Origin: Guptibacillus hwajinpoensis
GTDB lineage: Bacteria; Bacillota; Bacilli; Bacillales; Guptibacillaceae
NCBI RefSeq assembly: GCF_005144865.1
Contig: NZ_SWFM01000002.1
Location: forward strand, 682,001 to 746,000
Length of the DNA: 64,000 nucleotides
Reading direction: 5' to 3'
Below the pieces are notes generated by a model. It had not been told where the DNA came from, made no database searches, and saw only the letters and a program-made list of their open reading frames with translations. This document shows, piece after piece, positions 1 to 10,176 of this stretch. The position numbers and the translations under genes are program-made. Positions within the stretch are counted from its first letter, which is position 1; each line of letters starts with the position of its first letter.

Positions 1-864
1 TTGATACAAAAAGTGAAAGATATGGACCTTGATTTTAATTTTGGGTCTTCAGAAGAAGTTTCTCACGTCTTTGAACAATCTGAAGTTAATCCAAGTGCGT
101 TAGATGTGCATGTAAGAAATGGAGAAATTGCTTTTCAGACGTGGGATCGAAATGATGTGAAGATTGATTGTCGTGCGAATGTATACCGTGCGTCTAATGT
201 TCAGGAAGCGTCAGATAAACTATTGCGTGAAACGTACTTTTCGGTTGATAACGATAAGATGACGTTTAAATCAGAGCGGGCAGACGTCAAGGTCAATTTA
301 ATTATTTATGTACCGGCTACTGAATACAAAGACGTCTGGATGACGACGTTTAACGGTGATGTAACAGGTGAAAATATGACCTCAGCAAAAGTTAAGTTGA
401 AAACCGCAAATGGAAAAGTCGGTATTCGTCATTCAAAGGTTAATGTTCTAGAAGCTGAAACGGGTAATGGAGCGATTGTTGTAGAAGGGACAACTGGTGA
501 AGTTTGTGAACTTGAAACAGCTAATGGACCAATTACCATTGATGGGACATTCGTAGACACAGAAGCACAATCATTTAATGGAGCGATCCGGCATACCTTA
601 CAAAAATCTGTAAGTGGTCGTGCAGATTTCAAAACAGTCAATGGAACCATTCAAATTGTTGTACCAAAAGGAATGAATATTAAAGGTGACTTGAAATCTA
701 CCATTGGTGCAATCACTACGGATCTTGACAATATGAGCATTATTCGCGAGAAAAAGGAAATTTCACATCGCATGAAAAAGTTCAGAACGGAAGAGGAATC
801 GGAACATAATTATCGAGTTGAAGCTAATTCAACTGCAGGTTCAATCAGTGTATCTTATCTCTAA
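1..864 (+). CDS. yvlB: DUF4097 family protein (YvlB-like), 5' end cut by window
   Basis: The frame is open from base 1, so the N-terminus probably lies outside the window; the TTG at base 1 is more likely internal than a start. The visible 287 residues are a DUF4097 adhesin-like beta-helix: repeated short strands carrying 'TANGKV', 'TGNGAI', 'TANGPI', 'SFNGAI' and 'TVNGTI', about 18-20 residues apart. This repeat is the family hallmark. B. subtilis YvlB is longer (about 365 residues), which fits truncation. The yvlD gene follows, as in the B. subtilis yvlABCD operon, which is linked to cell-envelope stress; no yvlC gene lies between them. The molecular function is unknown. Confidence 0.8.
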   Translation: MIQKVKDMDLDFNFGSSEEVSHVFEQSEVNPSALDVHVRNGEIAFQTWDRNDVKIDCRANVYRASNVQEASDKLLRETYFSVDNDKMTFKSERADVKVNLIIYVPATEYKDVWMTTFNGDVTGENMTSAKVKLKTANGKVGIRHSKVNVLEAETGNGAIVVEGTTGEVCELETANGPITIDGTFVDTEAQSFNGAIRHTLQKSVSGRADFKTVNGTIQIVVPKGMNIKGDLKSTIGAITTDLDNMSIIREKKEISHRMKKFRTEEESEHNYRVEANSTAGSISVSYL

Positions 865-932
865 TTTAGCTGATTAATGTTTCAACAATGGTGAATACTA
901 AGCGCTATTAGCGGATGGCAGGGAGGTGCCTC

Positions 933-1292
933 ATGAGACAATGGCTCGTAAGCTTACTTGTCAGTAGCATTGTTTTGATGGTGGTAGCGGGATTCTTTGA
1001 AGGTTTCTATATTGAGAATGTGTGGTTTGCCGTACTTGCAAGTGTTATTCTTGCGATAGTGAATGTGCTGATTAAACCGATTTTGATTTTGCTGACTCTC
1101 CCTGTTACAATTCTAACGCTTGGTTTATTTCTCATTGTTATTAATGCGATCACACTGATGATGACAGCTGCTCTCATGGGAGATGCGTTTCGTATAGACG
1201 GATTTCCCATGGCAATTCTAGCTTCCATTATTATCGGAGTTTTGACTCTCTTAATTGATAAAATCATTATAAAACCAATACGTAACAACTAG
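933..1292 (+). CDS. yvlD: YvlD-like phage-holin-family membrane protein
   Basis: A protein of 119 residues with about four hydrophobic segments (roughly residues 4-24, 27-48, 53-80 and 88-110). It belongs to the Mycobacterial 4-TM/YvlD 'phage holin family' group. The start was placed at ATG 933 because GGGAGGTG lies just upstream (921-928); an ATG at 915 sits before that site and would waste it. It follows the yvlB-like gene by 68 bases in the same orientation and is closed by a terminator. Despite the family name there is no lysis cassette here, so it is a chromosomal envelope protein and not a phage gene. Its precise role is unknown. Confidence 0.8.
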   Translation: MRQWLVSLLVSSIVLMVVAGFFEGFYIENVWFAVLASVILAIVNVLIKPILILLTLPVTILTLGLFLIVINAITLMMTAALMGDAFRIDGFPMAILASIIIGVLTLLIDKIIIKPIRNN

Positions 1293-1319
1293 CACGCTCT
1301 CCGAGAGGGCGTGTTTTTA
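1293..1319 (+). terminator. Intrinsic terminator after yvlD
   Basis: The stem CACGCTCT / AGGGCGTG (one G-U pair) is followed by TTTTT. It ends the yvlB-yvlD transcript. Confidence 0.8.
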
Positions 1320-1377
1320 GTAGCGTATGAAACTGTTAATTCTGGTAAGATATAAAAGTAAAGGAGGGGGGAGGCTC

Positions 1378-1938
1378 ATGCCATTTCATAACCAGAGTAT
1401 CCTACCAGCAGTAAGGAAAATGAAGGATTTTGAGACGTTACTTTCTAGTTCATACACATATATCGTACTTCTCGATACACATATTGGACAGTTGAAATCG
1501 GTAGTCAAGGAAGGAGATCGTGCTGGTAAAAAGATATTACTTCATGCTGATCTCGTCCAAGGATTACGAAACGATGAGCATGGAGCTGAGTTTCTATGTC
1601 AGGAAGTTAAGCCAGCGGGATTAATTTCCACAAGATCAAACGTACTATCCGTTGCAAAAAGACGCGGCCTACTCACCGTGCAACGATTATTTATGCTTGA
1701 TTCTATGGCCCTCGATACAAGCTATAGCATCGTTAAAAATACAATGCCTGACTGCGTAGAAGTGATGCCGGGAATTATTCCACAGGTGTTTGAAGAATTA
1801 CACGAACAAATTAAAGTGCCGATCTTTGCAGGCGGATTTATTCGCTCAATTGAAGATGTTGAAGCAGCATTAAGTGGGGGAGCAGCAGCTGTGACAACAT
1901 CGAAGAAAGAGCTCTGGAAACATTATCAACCTAGCTAA
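1378..1938 (+). CDS. glpP: Glycerol-3-phosphate-responsive antiterminator GlpP
   Basis: A protein of 186 residues. GlpP binds leader mRNA in the presence of glycerol-3-phosphate and prevents termination upstream of glycerol genes. Family signatures visible are 'FHNQSILPA' at the N-terminus, 'CQEVKPAGLISTRSN' near residue 75-90, and 'PIFAGGFIRSIEDVEAAL' plus 'AAAVTTS' at the C-terminus, consistent with its TIM-barrel-like fold. The start is ATG 1378, directly behind AGGAGGGGGGAGG; an upstream in-frame ATG at 1327 has no ribosome site. Its target-type leaders occur before glpF (about 2011-2060) and glpD (about 4587-4641) in this window, so regulator and both regulated units are adjacent. Confidence 0.95.
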   Translation: MPFHNQSILPAVRKMKDFETLLSSSYTYIVLLDTHIGQLKSVVKEGDRAGKKILLHADLVQGLRNDEHGAEFLCQEVKPAGLISTRSNVLSVAKRRGLLTVQRLFMLDSMALDTSYSIVKNTMPDCVEVMPGIIPQVFEELHEQIKVPIFAGGFIRSIEDVEAALSGGAAAVTTSKKELWKHYQPS

Positions 1939-1943
1939 ACCTC

Positions 1944-1973
1944 TTGACATCGCTTACATAACTCTGTTTTAAT
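1944..1973 (+). promoter_or_regulatory. Sigma-A promoter for glpFK
   Basis: The -35 is TTGACA (1944-1949). The -10 is TTTAAT (1968-1973) with an extended-10 TG at 1965-1966, spacing 18. The start point would fall near 1980, upstream of the GlpP-type leader terminator. Confidence 0.6.
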
Positions 1974-2010
1974 TAATATTAAGTTAATAGCCCGTGTCTG
2001 AGATGAGGAG

Positions 2011-2060
2011 AACCACACAAGAAACCTATCAACAGATAGGGTAATTTGTGTGGTTTTTTT
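2011..2060 (+). promoter_or_regulatory. GlpP-dependent leader terminator of glpFK
   Basis: AACCACACAA (2011-2020) pairs with TTGTGTGGTT (2045-2054) and is followed by seven T. A nested hairpin ACCTATC / GATAGGGT sits inside. In B. subtilis GlpP binds the left half of such an inverted repeat and allows read-through. The glpD leader has a similar 'GAGnACCACA' left arm, which supports common regulation. Confidence 0.85.
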
Positions 2061-2141
2061 TAATTTCTCTTTTTAAAATGAGAAAATAGGGAATAGTTTC
2101 AGGGAGGGGTTGTATCAAAAACTCATAGGAAGGTGATCCAA

Positions 2142-2969
2142 TTGTCTCCTTTTATAGGTGAAATATTAGGAACCATGATTTTAATCATTTTTGGCGGGGG
2201 TGTTGTAGCTAACGTCAATTTACAAGATTCAAAAGCTCAAGGGGGCGGATGGATTGTTGTCGCTCTTGGGTGGGGGCTTGGTGTTACAATGGCAGTATAC
2301 GCAGCTGGCCAAGTAAGTGGCGCTCATATTAATCCAGCAGTAACGCTTGGATTAGCCGCAATTGGTGATTTTCCATGGAGTGATGTACCAGGTTACATAA
2401 CTGCGCAAATGATTGGTGCATTTCTTGGTGGTTGTATCGTGTATTTTCATTTTCTTCCTCATTTTCGGAAAGAAGAAGATAAAGCGCTTAAACTAGCTGT
2501 TTTTTCTACAGACCCTGCCATTCCGCATACGTTTAGCAACTTTTTAAGTGAGTTTATTGGGACAGCGATGTTATTAATTGGTTTACTTGCAATCGGTTCC
2601 AATGAATTTACTGAGGGTTTAAATCCCTTTATTGTCGGATTTTTAATTGTTGCGATTGGTCTGTCACTTGGTGGTACGACAGGTTATGCCATTAACCCAG
2701 CACGAGACTTGGGACCAAGAATTGCCCACTTTTTCTTACCGATACCAGGAAAAGGTGGTTCCAATTGGCAATATGCCTGGATCCCTGTGGTTGGTCCTGT
2801 AGCGGGTGGTATGTATGGTGCAGTCTTCTATAAAGCGGTGACTGAAGCGAGCTACAGCACACTATTCTGGATTTGGACAGTAGCAGTGGCAGTTCTACTC
2901 TTTGGCCTTTATCAGATGGGTGACAAGTTACAGGATTCTGTTAAAGCCACTTCTAGGGCAAAGAATTAA
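2142..2969 (+). CDS. glpF: Glycerol uptake facilitator (aquaglyceroporin)
   Basis: A protein of 275 residues of the MIP family that lets glycerol diffuse through the membrane. Both family NPA boxes are present: 'GAHINPAVT' (about residue 60) and 'GYAINPARDLGPR' (about residue 187). Six hydrophobic segments are visible, and the C-terminal 'GNWQYAWIPVVGP'-like region matches Bacillus GlpF. I chose TTG 2142 as the start because GGAAGGTGAT lies at the right distance and the resulting N-terminus ('MSPFIGEILGT') aligns with GlpF; the in-frame GTG at 2133 lies inside the ribosome site. It is followed by glpK after 41 bases in one operon. Confidence 0.95.
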   Translation: MSPFIGEILGTMILIIFGGGVVANVNLQDSKAQGGGWIVVALGWGLGVTMAVYAAGQVSGAHINPAVTLGLAAIGDFPWSDVPGYITAQMIGAFLGGCIVYFHFLPHFRKEEDKALKLAVFSTDPAIPHTFSNFLSEFIGTAMLLIGLLAIGSNEFTEGLNPFIVGFLIVAIGLSLGGTTGYAINPARDLGPRIAHFFLPIPGKGGSNWQYAWIPVVGPVAGGMYGAVFYKAVTEASYSTLFWIWTVAVAVLLFGLYQMGDKLQDSVKATSRAKN

Positions 2970-2998
2970 ATTTGATTGACTAACTTAACTTTATTTAG

Positions 2999-4507
<1,509 letters not shown>

Positions 4508-4540
4508 GATTATTTATTAGGCATTCACTCGTTATTGTGC

Positions 4541-4546
4541 TACAAT
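4541..4546 (+). promoter_or_regulatory. Extended -10 promoter for glpD
   Basis: TACAAT is preceded by TG one base upstream (4538-4539). The -35 is weak (around 4517-4522). It lies upstream of the glpD leader terminator. Confidence 0.45.
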
Positions 4547-4586
4547 AAGGATAAGTTAATAATGACCTGGTCGGAGAATATGAGAG

Positions 4587-4641
4587 GACCACAGCCTTCA
4601 GACATGGAAAGTCCATGTTCTGATGAGTTGTGGTCTTTTTT
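4587..4641 (+). promoter_or_regulatory. GlpP-type leader terminator of glpD
   Basis: GACCACA (4587-4593) pairs with TGTGGTC (4629-4635) and is followed by seven T. An inner hairpin ACATGGA / TCCATGT is nested between. The arrangement is the same as before glpF, so GlpP antitermination is expected. Confidence 0.85.
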
Positions 4642-4785
4642 TGTCCTTTTAAGCAGGTCTGTTCAAAGAATGTGTGTTCATATGCTTAATCTACCCTAGT
4701 TTAGGGGTAAAGTACTGAAGAGAGTTATTTTGAAAACTAATGTTAAAAAGTTAATTTTAAGATAAAAACAGGGAGTGTGATCATC

Positions 4786-6459
4786 TTGGTTAAACCATTT
4801 TCCGGATTACAAAGAAGTGTAGTCCTTGATCAAATCGTATCTGAAGAGTTAGATGTTCTTGTTGTTGGAGGCGGGATTACAGGAGCAGGTATTCTGCTTG
4901 ATTCAGCTTCAAGAGGAATGAATGCAGCCGTTATTGAAATGCAGGATTTCGCGGCTGGTACATCAAGTCGATCAACGAAACTTGTTCATGGTGGCCTACG
5001 TTACCTGAAGAATTTTGAAGTTGGCCTTGTTGCTGAAGTAGGGAAAGAACGAGCAATTGTATATGAGAATGCTCCACATGTAACAACACCAGAATGGATG
5101 TTACTTCCGATTATTAAGGGTGGTACGTTCGGTAAATTCTCAACAAGTGCTGGACTAGCTCTATATGACAGACTTGCAGGTGTTAAACGAAAAGAAAGAA
5201 GAAGTATGCTGTCGAAAAAAGAAACACTAAATAAAGAGCCGCTTCTTCGTAAGAGTGACATTAAAGGCGGTGGGTATTACGTTGAGTACCGTACAGATGA
5301 TGCTCGCCTTACGCTTGAAGTTATGAAAGAAGCTGTCCATCGTGGTGGTAAAGCAGTTAACTATGTAAAAGCAGAACAGCTACTATATGAAGATGGAAAA
5401 ATCGTTGGTGTACGTGCGAAAGACGTGATCACTGGTGAAACGCGTGAAATTAGAGCGAAAAAAGTGGTTAATGCTGCTGGTCCATGGGTGGATGAGATTA
5501 GAGAACTTGATAAATCCAAAAAAGGTAAGCACATGTTCCTAACAAAAGGTGTTCACCTTGTGTTTGATCAATCGAAATTTCCTCTTCAACAAGCGGTTTA
5601 CTTCGATACACCATTTGATGATGGTCGAATGATGTTTGCAATTCCACGTGCTGGTAAAACGTACATCGGAACGACAGATACACAGTATTCCAAAAATCCT
5701 GTTCATCCTCAAATGACTGTAGAAGATCGTGATTACATTGTTGATGCTGCAAATTACATGTTCCCTGAGATTAATGTGACAAAAGAAGATGTGGAATCAA
5801 GCTGGTCAGGCGTTCGACCTCTAATTCATGAGGAAGGAAAAGATCCTTCTGAAATTTCACGTAAAGATGAAATTTTCATTTCAGATTCAGGACTCATTAC
5901 GATTGCAGGCGGTAAGTTAACGGGCTATCGTAAAATGGCTGAAAATGTAATTAATCTTGTAGCCGATCAACTTAAAGAAGAAAAGCACGGGAAGTTCCCG
6001 GCTTCTACTACGAAGAATATGGTTCTTTCTGGTGGGTATGTTGGCGGAAGTAAAGGCTTTAAGGATTATGCGAAGGAGCAAGTTCGTCGCGGAACGACGC
6101 TTGGTCTAACTGTTAATGAAGCAGAAACACTTGTTCAACGCTACGGTTCAAACATTGAACGTATCTATCAAATCATTGAAACAGTTGGATCAGAAGCGAG
6201 CTTCCATCACTTAAGCCTTGAAGTATTCTCAACGCTAATCTATGGTATTGAAGAAGAAATGGTGGCAACACCACTTGATTATTTCAATCGTAGAACAAGT
6301 GCCCTGTATTTCGATATTGATTGGGTGCGTCGCTGGAAGGAACCAGTTCTTGAGTACATGGCAAAACGACTAAACTGGTCACAGGAAAGAAAAGAAGCAC
6401 ATATGCAGGAACTTGATCAACAGATTCATGATGCAGTCGTTCCAGTAAACGTTAAATAA
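4786..6459 (+). CDS. glpD: Aerobic glycerol-3-phosphate dehydrogenase
   Basis: A protein of 557 residues. It is a membrane-associated FAD enzyme that oxidises glycerol-3-phosphate to dihydroxyacetone phosphate and feeds electrons to quinone. The N-terminal Rossmann motif 'VVGGGITGAGILLD' (about residues 23-36) is followed by 'FAAGTSSRSTKLVHGGLRYL', 'YYVEYRTDDARLT', 'VRPLIHEEGKDPSEISRKDEI' and 'TIAGGKLTGYRKMAE', all diagnostic of GlpD. TTG 4786 was chosen because GGGAGTGTGATC precedes it at normal distance; GTG 4777 lies inside that site. It has its own promoter and leader, separate from glpFK. Confidence 0.95.
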   Translation: MVKPFSGLQRSVVLDQIVSEELDVLVVGGGITGAGILLDSASRGMNAAVIEMQDFAAGTSSRSTKLVHGGLRYLKNFEVGLVAEVGKERAIVYENAPHVTTPEWMLLPIIKGGTFGKFSTSAGLALYDRLAGVKRKERRSMLSKKETLNKEPLLRKSDIKGGGYYVEYRTDDARLTLEVMKEAVHRGGKAVNYVKAEQLLYEDGKIVGVRAKDVITGETREIRAKKVVNAAGPWVDEIRELDKSKKGKHMFLTKGVHLVFDQSKFPLQQAVYFDTPFDDGRMMFAIPRAGKTYIGTTDTQYSKNPVHPQMTVEDRDYIVDAANYMFPEINVTKEDVESSWSGVRPLIHEEGKDPSEISRKDEIFISDSGLITIAGGKLTGYRKMAENVINLVADQLKEEKHGKFPASTTKNMVLSGGYVGGSKGFKDYAKEQVRRGTTLGLTVNEAETLVQRYGSNIERIYQIIETVGSEASFHHLSLEVFSTLIYGIEEEMVATPLDYFNRRTSALYFDIDWVRRWKEPVLEYMAKRLNWSQERKEAHMQELDQQIHDAVVPVNVK

Positions 6460-6468
6460 ATTTTTGAA

Positions 6469-6502
6469 GAAACCGATGCGGGTGCATTGGTTTCTTTTTT
6501 TT
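6469..6502 (+). terminator. Intrinsic terminator after glpD
   Basis: GAAACCGATGC pairs with GCATTGGTTTC and is followed by eight T. Confidence 0.9.
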
Positions 6503-6504
6503 GT

Positions 6505-6542
6505 TAGGTAGGGGGTCAGGTCCGGACCTGACCCCCTACCTA
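6505..6542. repeat. 38-bp perfect palindrome
   Basis: Nineteen bases on each side of the centre TCC|GGA pair without a mismatch; the arms read TAGGTAGGGGGTCAGGTCC and its complement. It lies just past the glpD terminator. The core GGGTCAGGTCCGGACCTGACCC resembles dispersed REP-like palindromes seen in many Bacillaceae genomes. Confidence 0.85.
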
Positions 6543-6648
6543 CAAATGTAACCTTTCCTTTTCTATGTCCTTTAAAATAAGAAGTGGTACAATAAGGGAT
6601 AGTTGAAATTGAATCGTGGTTTACGGTTCGTACATAGGAGGTTCACGA

Positions 6649-7587
6649 ATGGTTAAAGTTCGTATGAAAGATGTCATTGAGAAGTTCAATCTTGAACTAG
6701 TTAGTGGTGAGGAAGGAATTCATCGCCCAATTACAACGAGCGATATCTCACGCCCAGGGCTAGAAATGGCTGGTTTTTTCACATATTATCCAGCAGAGCG
6801 CTTACAACTTCTCGGAAAGACGGAAATGTCCTTTTTTCATGGACTAACGGACGAGCAAAAGGAAGAGCGTATGGCGAAACTCTGTACGGATGAAACGCCT
6901 GGTATTGTTCTCTCAAGAGATATGGAAGTGCCAGAGGAGCTTGTGAAGTCTTCAAAAGCGAATGATGTTCCAATTCTACGTTCACCGATGACAACGACTC
7001 GATTAAGCAGTCGTTTGACGAATTATCTTGAAAGCCAGCTTGCTCCAAACACGGCTATTCACGGTGTTCTTGTTGATATTTATGGTGTTGGGGTTTTGAT
7101 TACCGGTTCAAGTGGCGTAGGGAAAAGTGAAACAGCTCTTGAGCTTGTAAAACGAGGTCATCGCCTTGTAGCGGATGATTCTGTTGAGATACGCCAGGAA
7201 GCGGAAAATACGCTTGTAGGAAGTGCTCCAGAATTAATTCAGCATCTCCTTGAAATCCGAGGCCTGGGCATTATCAATGTTATGACTCTCTTCGGCGCTG
7301 GGGCGATTCGAAATTACAAGAAAATCTCTCTCGTAATGAACCTAGAGCTATGGGATTCAAAGAAAGTCTACGATCGCCTTGGTTTAGAAGAAGAATATAT
7401 GAAGATTATTGACTCGAATGTTCCACGCCTTGTTGTACCGGTTCGTCCTGGACGTAACCTTGCAATCATCATCGAAGTTGCAGCTATGAACTTCCGATTG
7501 AAGAACATGGGAATGAATGCAGCCAAACAATTCTCTGAAAGATTAACGAGAGAAATTGAAGATGGAGACGAACACGATAGCATTTAA
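6649..7587 (+). CDS. hprK: HPr kinase/phosphorylase
   Basis: A protein of 312 residues. HprK phosphorylates HPr and Crh on Ser46 and removes that phosphate, so it is the sensor of carbon catabolite repression in Firmicutes. The Walker A motif GSSGVGKS is at residues 153-160, and the HprK signature '[20 protein letters not shown]' follows around residues 203-222. The start is ATG 6649 behind AGGAGG; an in-frame GTG at 6616 is upstream of that site. It heads hprK-lgt-yvoD-ppaX-yvoF as in B. subtilis. Its partner protein Crh is encoded at 26871. Confidence 0.96.
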   Translation: MVKVRMKDVIEKFNLELVSGEEGIHRPITTSDISRPGLEMAGFFTYYPAERLQLLGKTEMSFFHGLTDEQKEERMAKLCTDETPGIVLSRDMEVPEELVKSSKANDVPILRSPMTTTRLSSRLTNYLESQLAPNTAIHGVLVDIYGVGVLITGSSGVGKSETALELVKRGHRLVADDSVEIRQEAENTLVGSAPELIQHLLEIRGLGIINVMTLFGAGAIRNYKKISLVMNLELWDSKKVYDRLGLEEEYMKIIDSNVPRLVVPVRPGRNLAIIIEVAAMNFRLKNMGMNAAKQFSERLTREIEDGDEHDSI

Positions 7588-7599
7588 TCTTAAGGCTCT

Positions 7600-7745
7600 T
7601 TTCTAAAAATTGTTGTTTTTAAAAAGGAGTTTGTATAAAAAGCCACACTTAACTATTTCCGCTCCAGGTGCTCTCGGCCCCAGGAGCGGAAATCAACCAA
7701 TTTATATCTAAAACGTTTTACGAAAACAGCTAATCTTAAAAGTGA
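7600..7745 (+). repeat. Short copy of the Bacillaceae intergenic repeat
   Basis: It has the same 5' block ('TTCTAAAAATTGTTGTTTTT') and 3' block ('GAGCGGAAATCAACCA' to 'ACGAAAACAG') as the long copies at 38.3 and 38.9 kb, but the GC-rich centre is reduced to a small hairpin (CCGCTCC / GGAGCGG). It separates hprK from lgt. Confidence 0.6.
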
Positions 7746-7767
7746 ACAAAAAAGGAGAGACAAAGAC

Positions 7768-8580
7768 ATGCTAGCATCCATACAGCCGCTTGATCGGATT
7801 GCGCTTCAGCTTGGACCGATCTCGATCTATTGGTATGGCATCATTATTGCACTCGGTGCTTATCTCGGTCTGCTACTTGCGGTTAAAGAAACGCAGCGTC
7901 AGGGGCTTCCGAAAGAAACGTTTGTAGATTTAATCCTCTGGGCTGTACCGATCGCCATTATATCTGCACGTATCTACTATGTATTGTTCCAATGGAGCTA
8001 TTACAAAGACAATCCAGGAGACATTTTTGCGATCTGGGAAGGCGGAATAGCGATCCACGGTGCTTTAATCGGATCTGTGATTACAGCAATTGTTTTCACG
8101 AGAAAACGTGGACTATCCTTCTGGAAAATTGCTGATATCGCTGCACCTAGCATCCTTCTCGGTCAAGCGATTGGGCGCTGGGGCAACTTCATGAATCAGG
8201 AAGCGCACGGTGGTCCTGTCACTCGAGAATTTCTTGAGAATTTAATGCTACCGGATTTCATTGTGAATCAGATGTATATCGATGGGACGTACTACCACCC
8301 AACTTTTCTATATGAATCACTTTGGAACTTTGCTGGAGTCATACTGTTATTAGTTCTTCAGAGAACAGCTCTTAAAAGGGGAGAGATCTTCCTATCTTAT
8401 GTCATCTGGTATTCTTTCGGACGCTTCTTCATAGAAGGCCTTCGCACAGATAGCCTTATGTTAACAGAAACACTGCGAGTGGCTCAGGTAATCTCAGTTG
8501 TTCTCATTATCGTGTCAATTGCACTTATTGTTTATCGACGCACCAAAAAGTCGACAAAGCCATACAACGAGAAAGTTTAA
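7768..8580 (+). CDS. lgt: Prolipoprotein diacylglyceryl transferase
   Basis: A protein of 270 residues, an integral membrane enzyme. It transfers diacylglycerol from phosphatidylglycerol to the lipobox Cys of prelipoproteins. The Lgt signature '[18 protein letters not shown]' lies at residues 132-149, and seven hydrophobic segments are visible. '[11 protein letters not shown]' and '[13 protein letters not shown]' are further conserved blocks. The ribosome site is AAAGGAGAGAC. One likely substrate, the SurA_N lipoprotein, is encoded at 61 kb. yvoD follows after 14 bases, so the two are co-transcribed. Confidence 0.97.
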   Translation: MLASIQPLDRIALQLGPISIYWYGIIIALGAYLGLLLAVKETQRQGLPKETFVDLILWAVPIAIISARIYYVLFQWSYYKDNPGDIFAIWEGGIAIHGALIGSVITAIVFTRKRGLSFWKIADIAAPSILLGQAIGRWGNFMNQEAHGGPVTREFLENLMLPDFIVNQMYIDGTYYHPTFLYESLWNFAGVILLLVLQRTALKRGEIFLSYVIWYSFGRFFIEGLRTDSLMLTETLRVAQVISVVLIIVSIALIVYRRTKKSTKPYNEKV

Positions 8581-8594
8581 CTGGAGGTGGTGGA

Positions 8595-9542
8595 ATGGGT
8601 ACATTGCAACGCGGTTTGAAAGCGGGTCTTCTAACAACGTGGGAACTTGGTAAAATAATCTTTCCAATCACGCTTGCGGTTACGATCCTTCGCTATACTC
8701 CTATCCTCGAATGGCTCATCCATCTTATCGCACCAGTGATGAAATGGCTCGGACTTTCAGGAGAAGCGGCTATTCCGTTAGTAATCGGAAACTTCTTGAA
8801 TTTGTACGCAGGGATAGGCGCTATTCTAACGCTTGATCTTACTGTCAAAGAAGTTTTTATTCTTGCTGTTATGCTCTCGTTTTCTCATAACTTATTGATT
8901 GAATCGAGCGTAGCAGCGAGAGTAGGCGTGAAACTGTGGGTCATGTTAGTTGTAAGAATCGGTCTTGCATTCGTGTCTGCCGTTGTCATTAATTTGGTGT
9001 GGAACGGTGGTGGCGAGCAGGCTTCGTATGGACTTGTTTCTCAAACGAGTGAAACCGTACAAGGCTGGAGCGCAATTATTGTGCAAGGACTTGAAAAGGC
9101 ATCGTTCGGTGTTCTTCAGCTTGCACTTATCGTTATCCCACTTATGATATTTATCCAGATCATGAAAGACTTTTCATGGCTTCAAACTTTTTCGCGATGG
9201 ATGTCTCCTATTACAAGGAGTCTTGGAATGAAAGAGAACACGTCAACCACTTTAGCAGCAGGTCTTGTTTTTGGTCTTGCTTATGGTGCTGGCGTGATGA
9301 TTCAAGCGGTCAAAGAAGATGGAGTGGAGAAAAAGGATCTTTATTTAGCGTTTATTTTTCTTGTGGCGTGTCATGCTGTAATAGAAGATACGCTTATCTT
9401 CATCCCGCTAGGTATTCCTGTTATATGGCTTTTGCTTGTCAGGCTAGTAACGGCCATTTTTCTCACCCTGATTGTCTCAGTAATATGGAAGCGCCGTGAA
9501 TTGAACGCTTCAGAAAGAAAGGAACCAACGTATGAGCATTAA
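8595..9542 (+). CDS. yvoD: YvoD-like nucleoside-recognition (Gate) domain membrane protein
   Basis: A protein of 315 residues with about eight hydrophobic segments and two halves resembling 'Gate'/nucleoside-recognition domains (about residues 10-130 and 155-290). The position between lgt and ppaX equals B. subtilis yvoD. The ribosome site is GGAGGTGG. The last 11 bases overlap ppaX, which suggests translational coupling. Related domains occur in SpoIIIAE-neighbour SpmA/SpmB proteins and in transporters, but the substrate is unknown. Confidence 0.8.
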   Translation: MGTLQRGLKAGLLTTWELGKIIFPITLAVTILRYTPILEWLIHLIAPVMKWLGLSGEAAIPLVIGNFLNLYAGIGAILTLDLTVKEVFILAVMLSFSHNLLIESSVAARVGVKLWVMLVVRIGLAFVSAVVINLVWNGGGEQASYGLVSQTSETVQGWSAIIVQGLEKASFGVLQLALIVIPLMIFIQIMKDFSWLQTFSRWMSPITRSLGMKENTSTTLAAGLVFGLAYGAGVMIQAVKEDGVEKKDLYLAFIFLVACHAVIEDTLIFIPLGIPVIWLLLVRLVTAIFLTLIVSVIWKRRELNASERKEPTYEH

Positions 9543-10176
9543 TACTATACTATTTGATTTAGACGGAACGTTGATCAATACAAATGATCTAATAATGGCT
9601 TCATTTAGACATACATTTGAACATTTTTATCCAGGGCGTTATCAGGATGAAGAGTTAAAGCAGTTTATTGGTGAGCCCCTCTACCACACATTCGCTAAGC
9701 ATGATGAAAGTCGAGCAGAAGAAATGGTCGCTTTTTATAGGGAACACAACATTTCGAATCATGATAACCTCGTTACTGAATTTGATGGCGTGTTTGAAAC
9801 GGTTAAAACCTTATCAGAGAATGGGTACAAACTAGCTATCGTGACATCGAAAATGAGAAACACGGTTGAAATGGGATTAAAGCTAACCAAGCTTGATCAG
9901 TTCTTCCCAGTTGTCATCACAGTTGATGAAGTGGAGAACCCTAAACCGCATCCAGAGCAGCTTGAAACAGCTATGAGGAAGCTTGGTTCTATTCGAGAAG
10001 AAACGATTATGGTCGGAGATAGCCAATACGATATTCTTGCTGGACAAAACGCAGGCGTTACGACTGTTGGTGTTTCATGGACGATTAAAGGAAGCGACTT
10101 CCTTGCATCTTACAAGCCAGATTATTTAGTTGATCATATGGGGGAACTACTCGCGATTGCAGGAGTAGAAAAGTGA
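9532..10176 (+). CDS. ppaX: Pyrophosphatase PpaX (HAD superfamily)
   Basis: A protein of 214 residues. PpaX hydrolyses the pyrophosphate made when HprK dephosphorylates P-Ser-HPr by phosphorolysis, which explains why it sits in the hprK operon. HAD motif I 'DLDGTL' is at residues 9-14, motif II is 'IVTSKM', and motif IV is 'MVGDSQYDILAGQNAG'. The start ATG is behind GAAAGGAACC within the end of yvoD. The stop overlaps the yvoF start by four bases. Confidence 0.93.
   Translation: MSINTILFDLDGTLINTNDLIMASFRHTFEHFYPGRYQDEELKQFIGEPLYHTFAKHDESRAEEMVAFYREHNISNHDNLVTEFDGVFETVKTLSENGYKLAIVTSKMRNTVEMGLKLTKLDQFFPVVITVDEVENPKPHPEQLETAMRKLGSIREETIMVGDSQYDILAGQNAGVTTVGVSWTIKGSDFLASYKPDYLVDHMGELLAIAGVEK

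Noticed and set aside
429..650. Open frames on the opposite strand of conserved genes, such as this one and many similar ones
   Set aside because: They overlap strongly conserved genes, lack ribosome sites and have no family pattern.
915..932. Earlier ATG for yvlD
   Set aside because: The ribosome site GGGAGGTG lies between it and ATG 933, so the later start fits.
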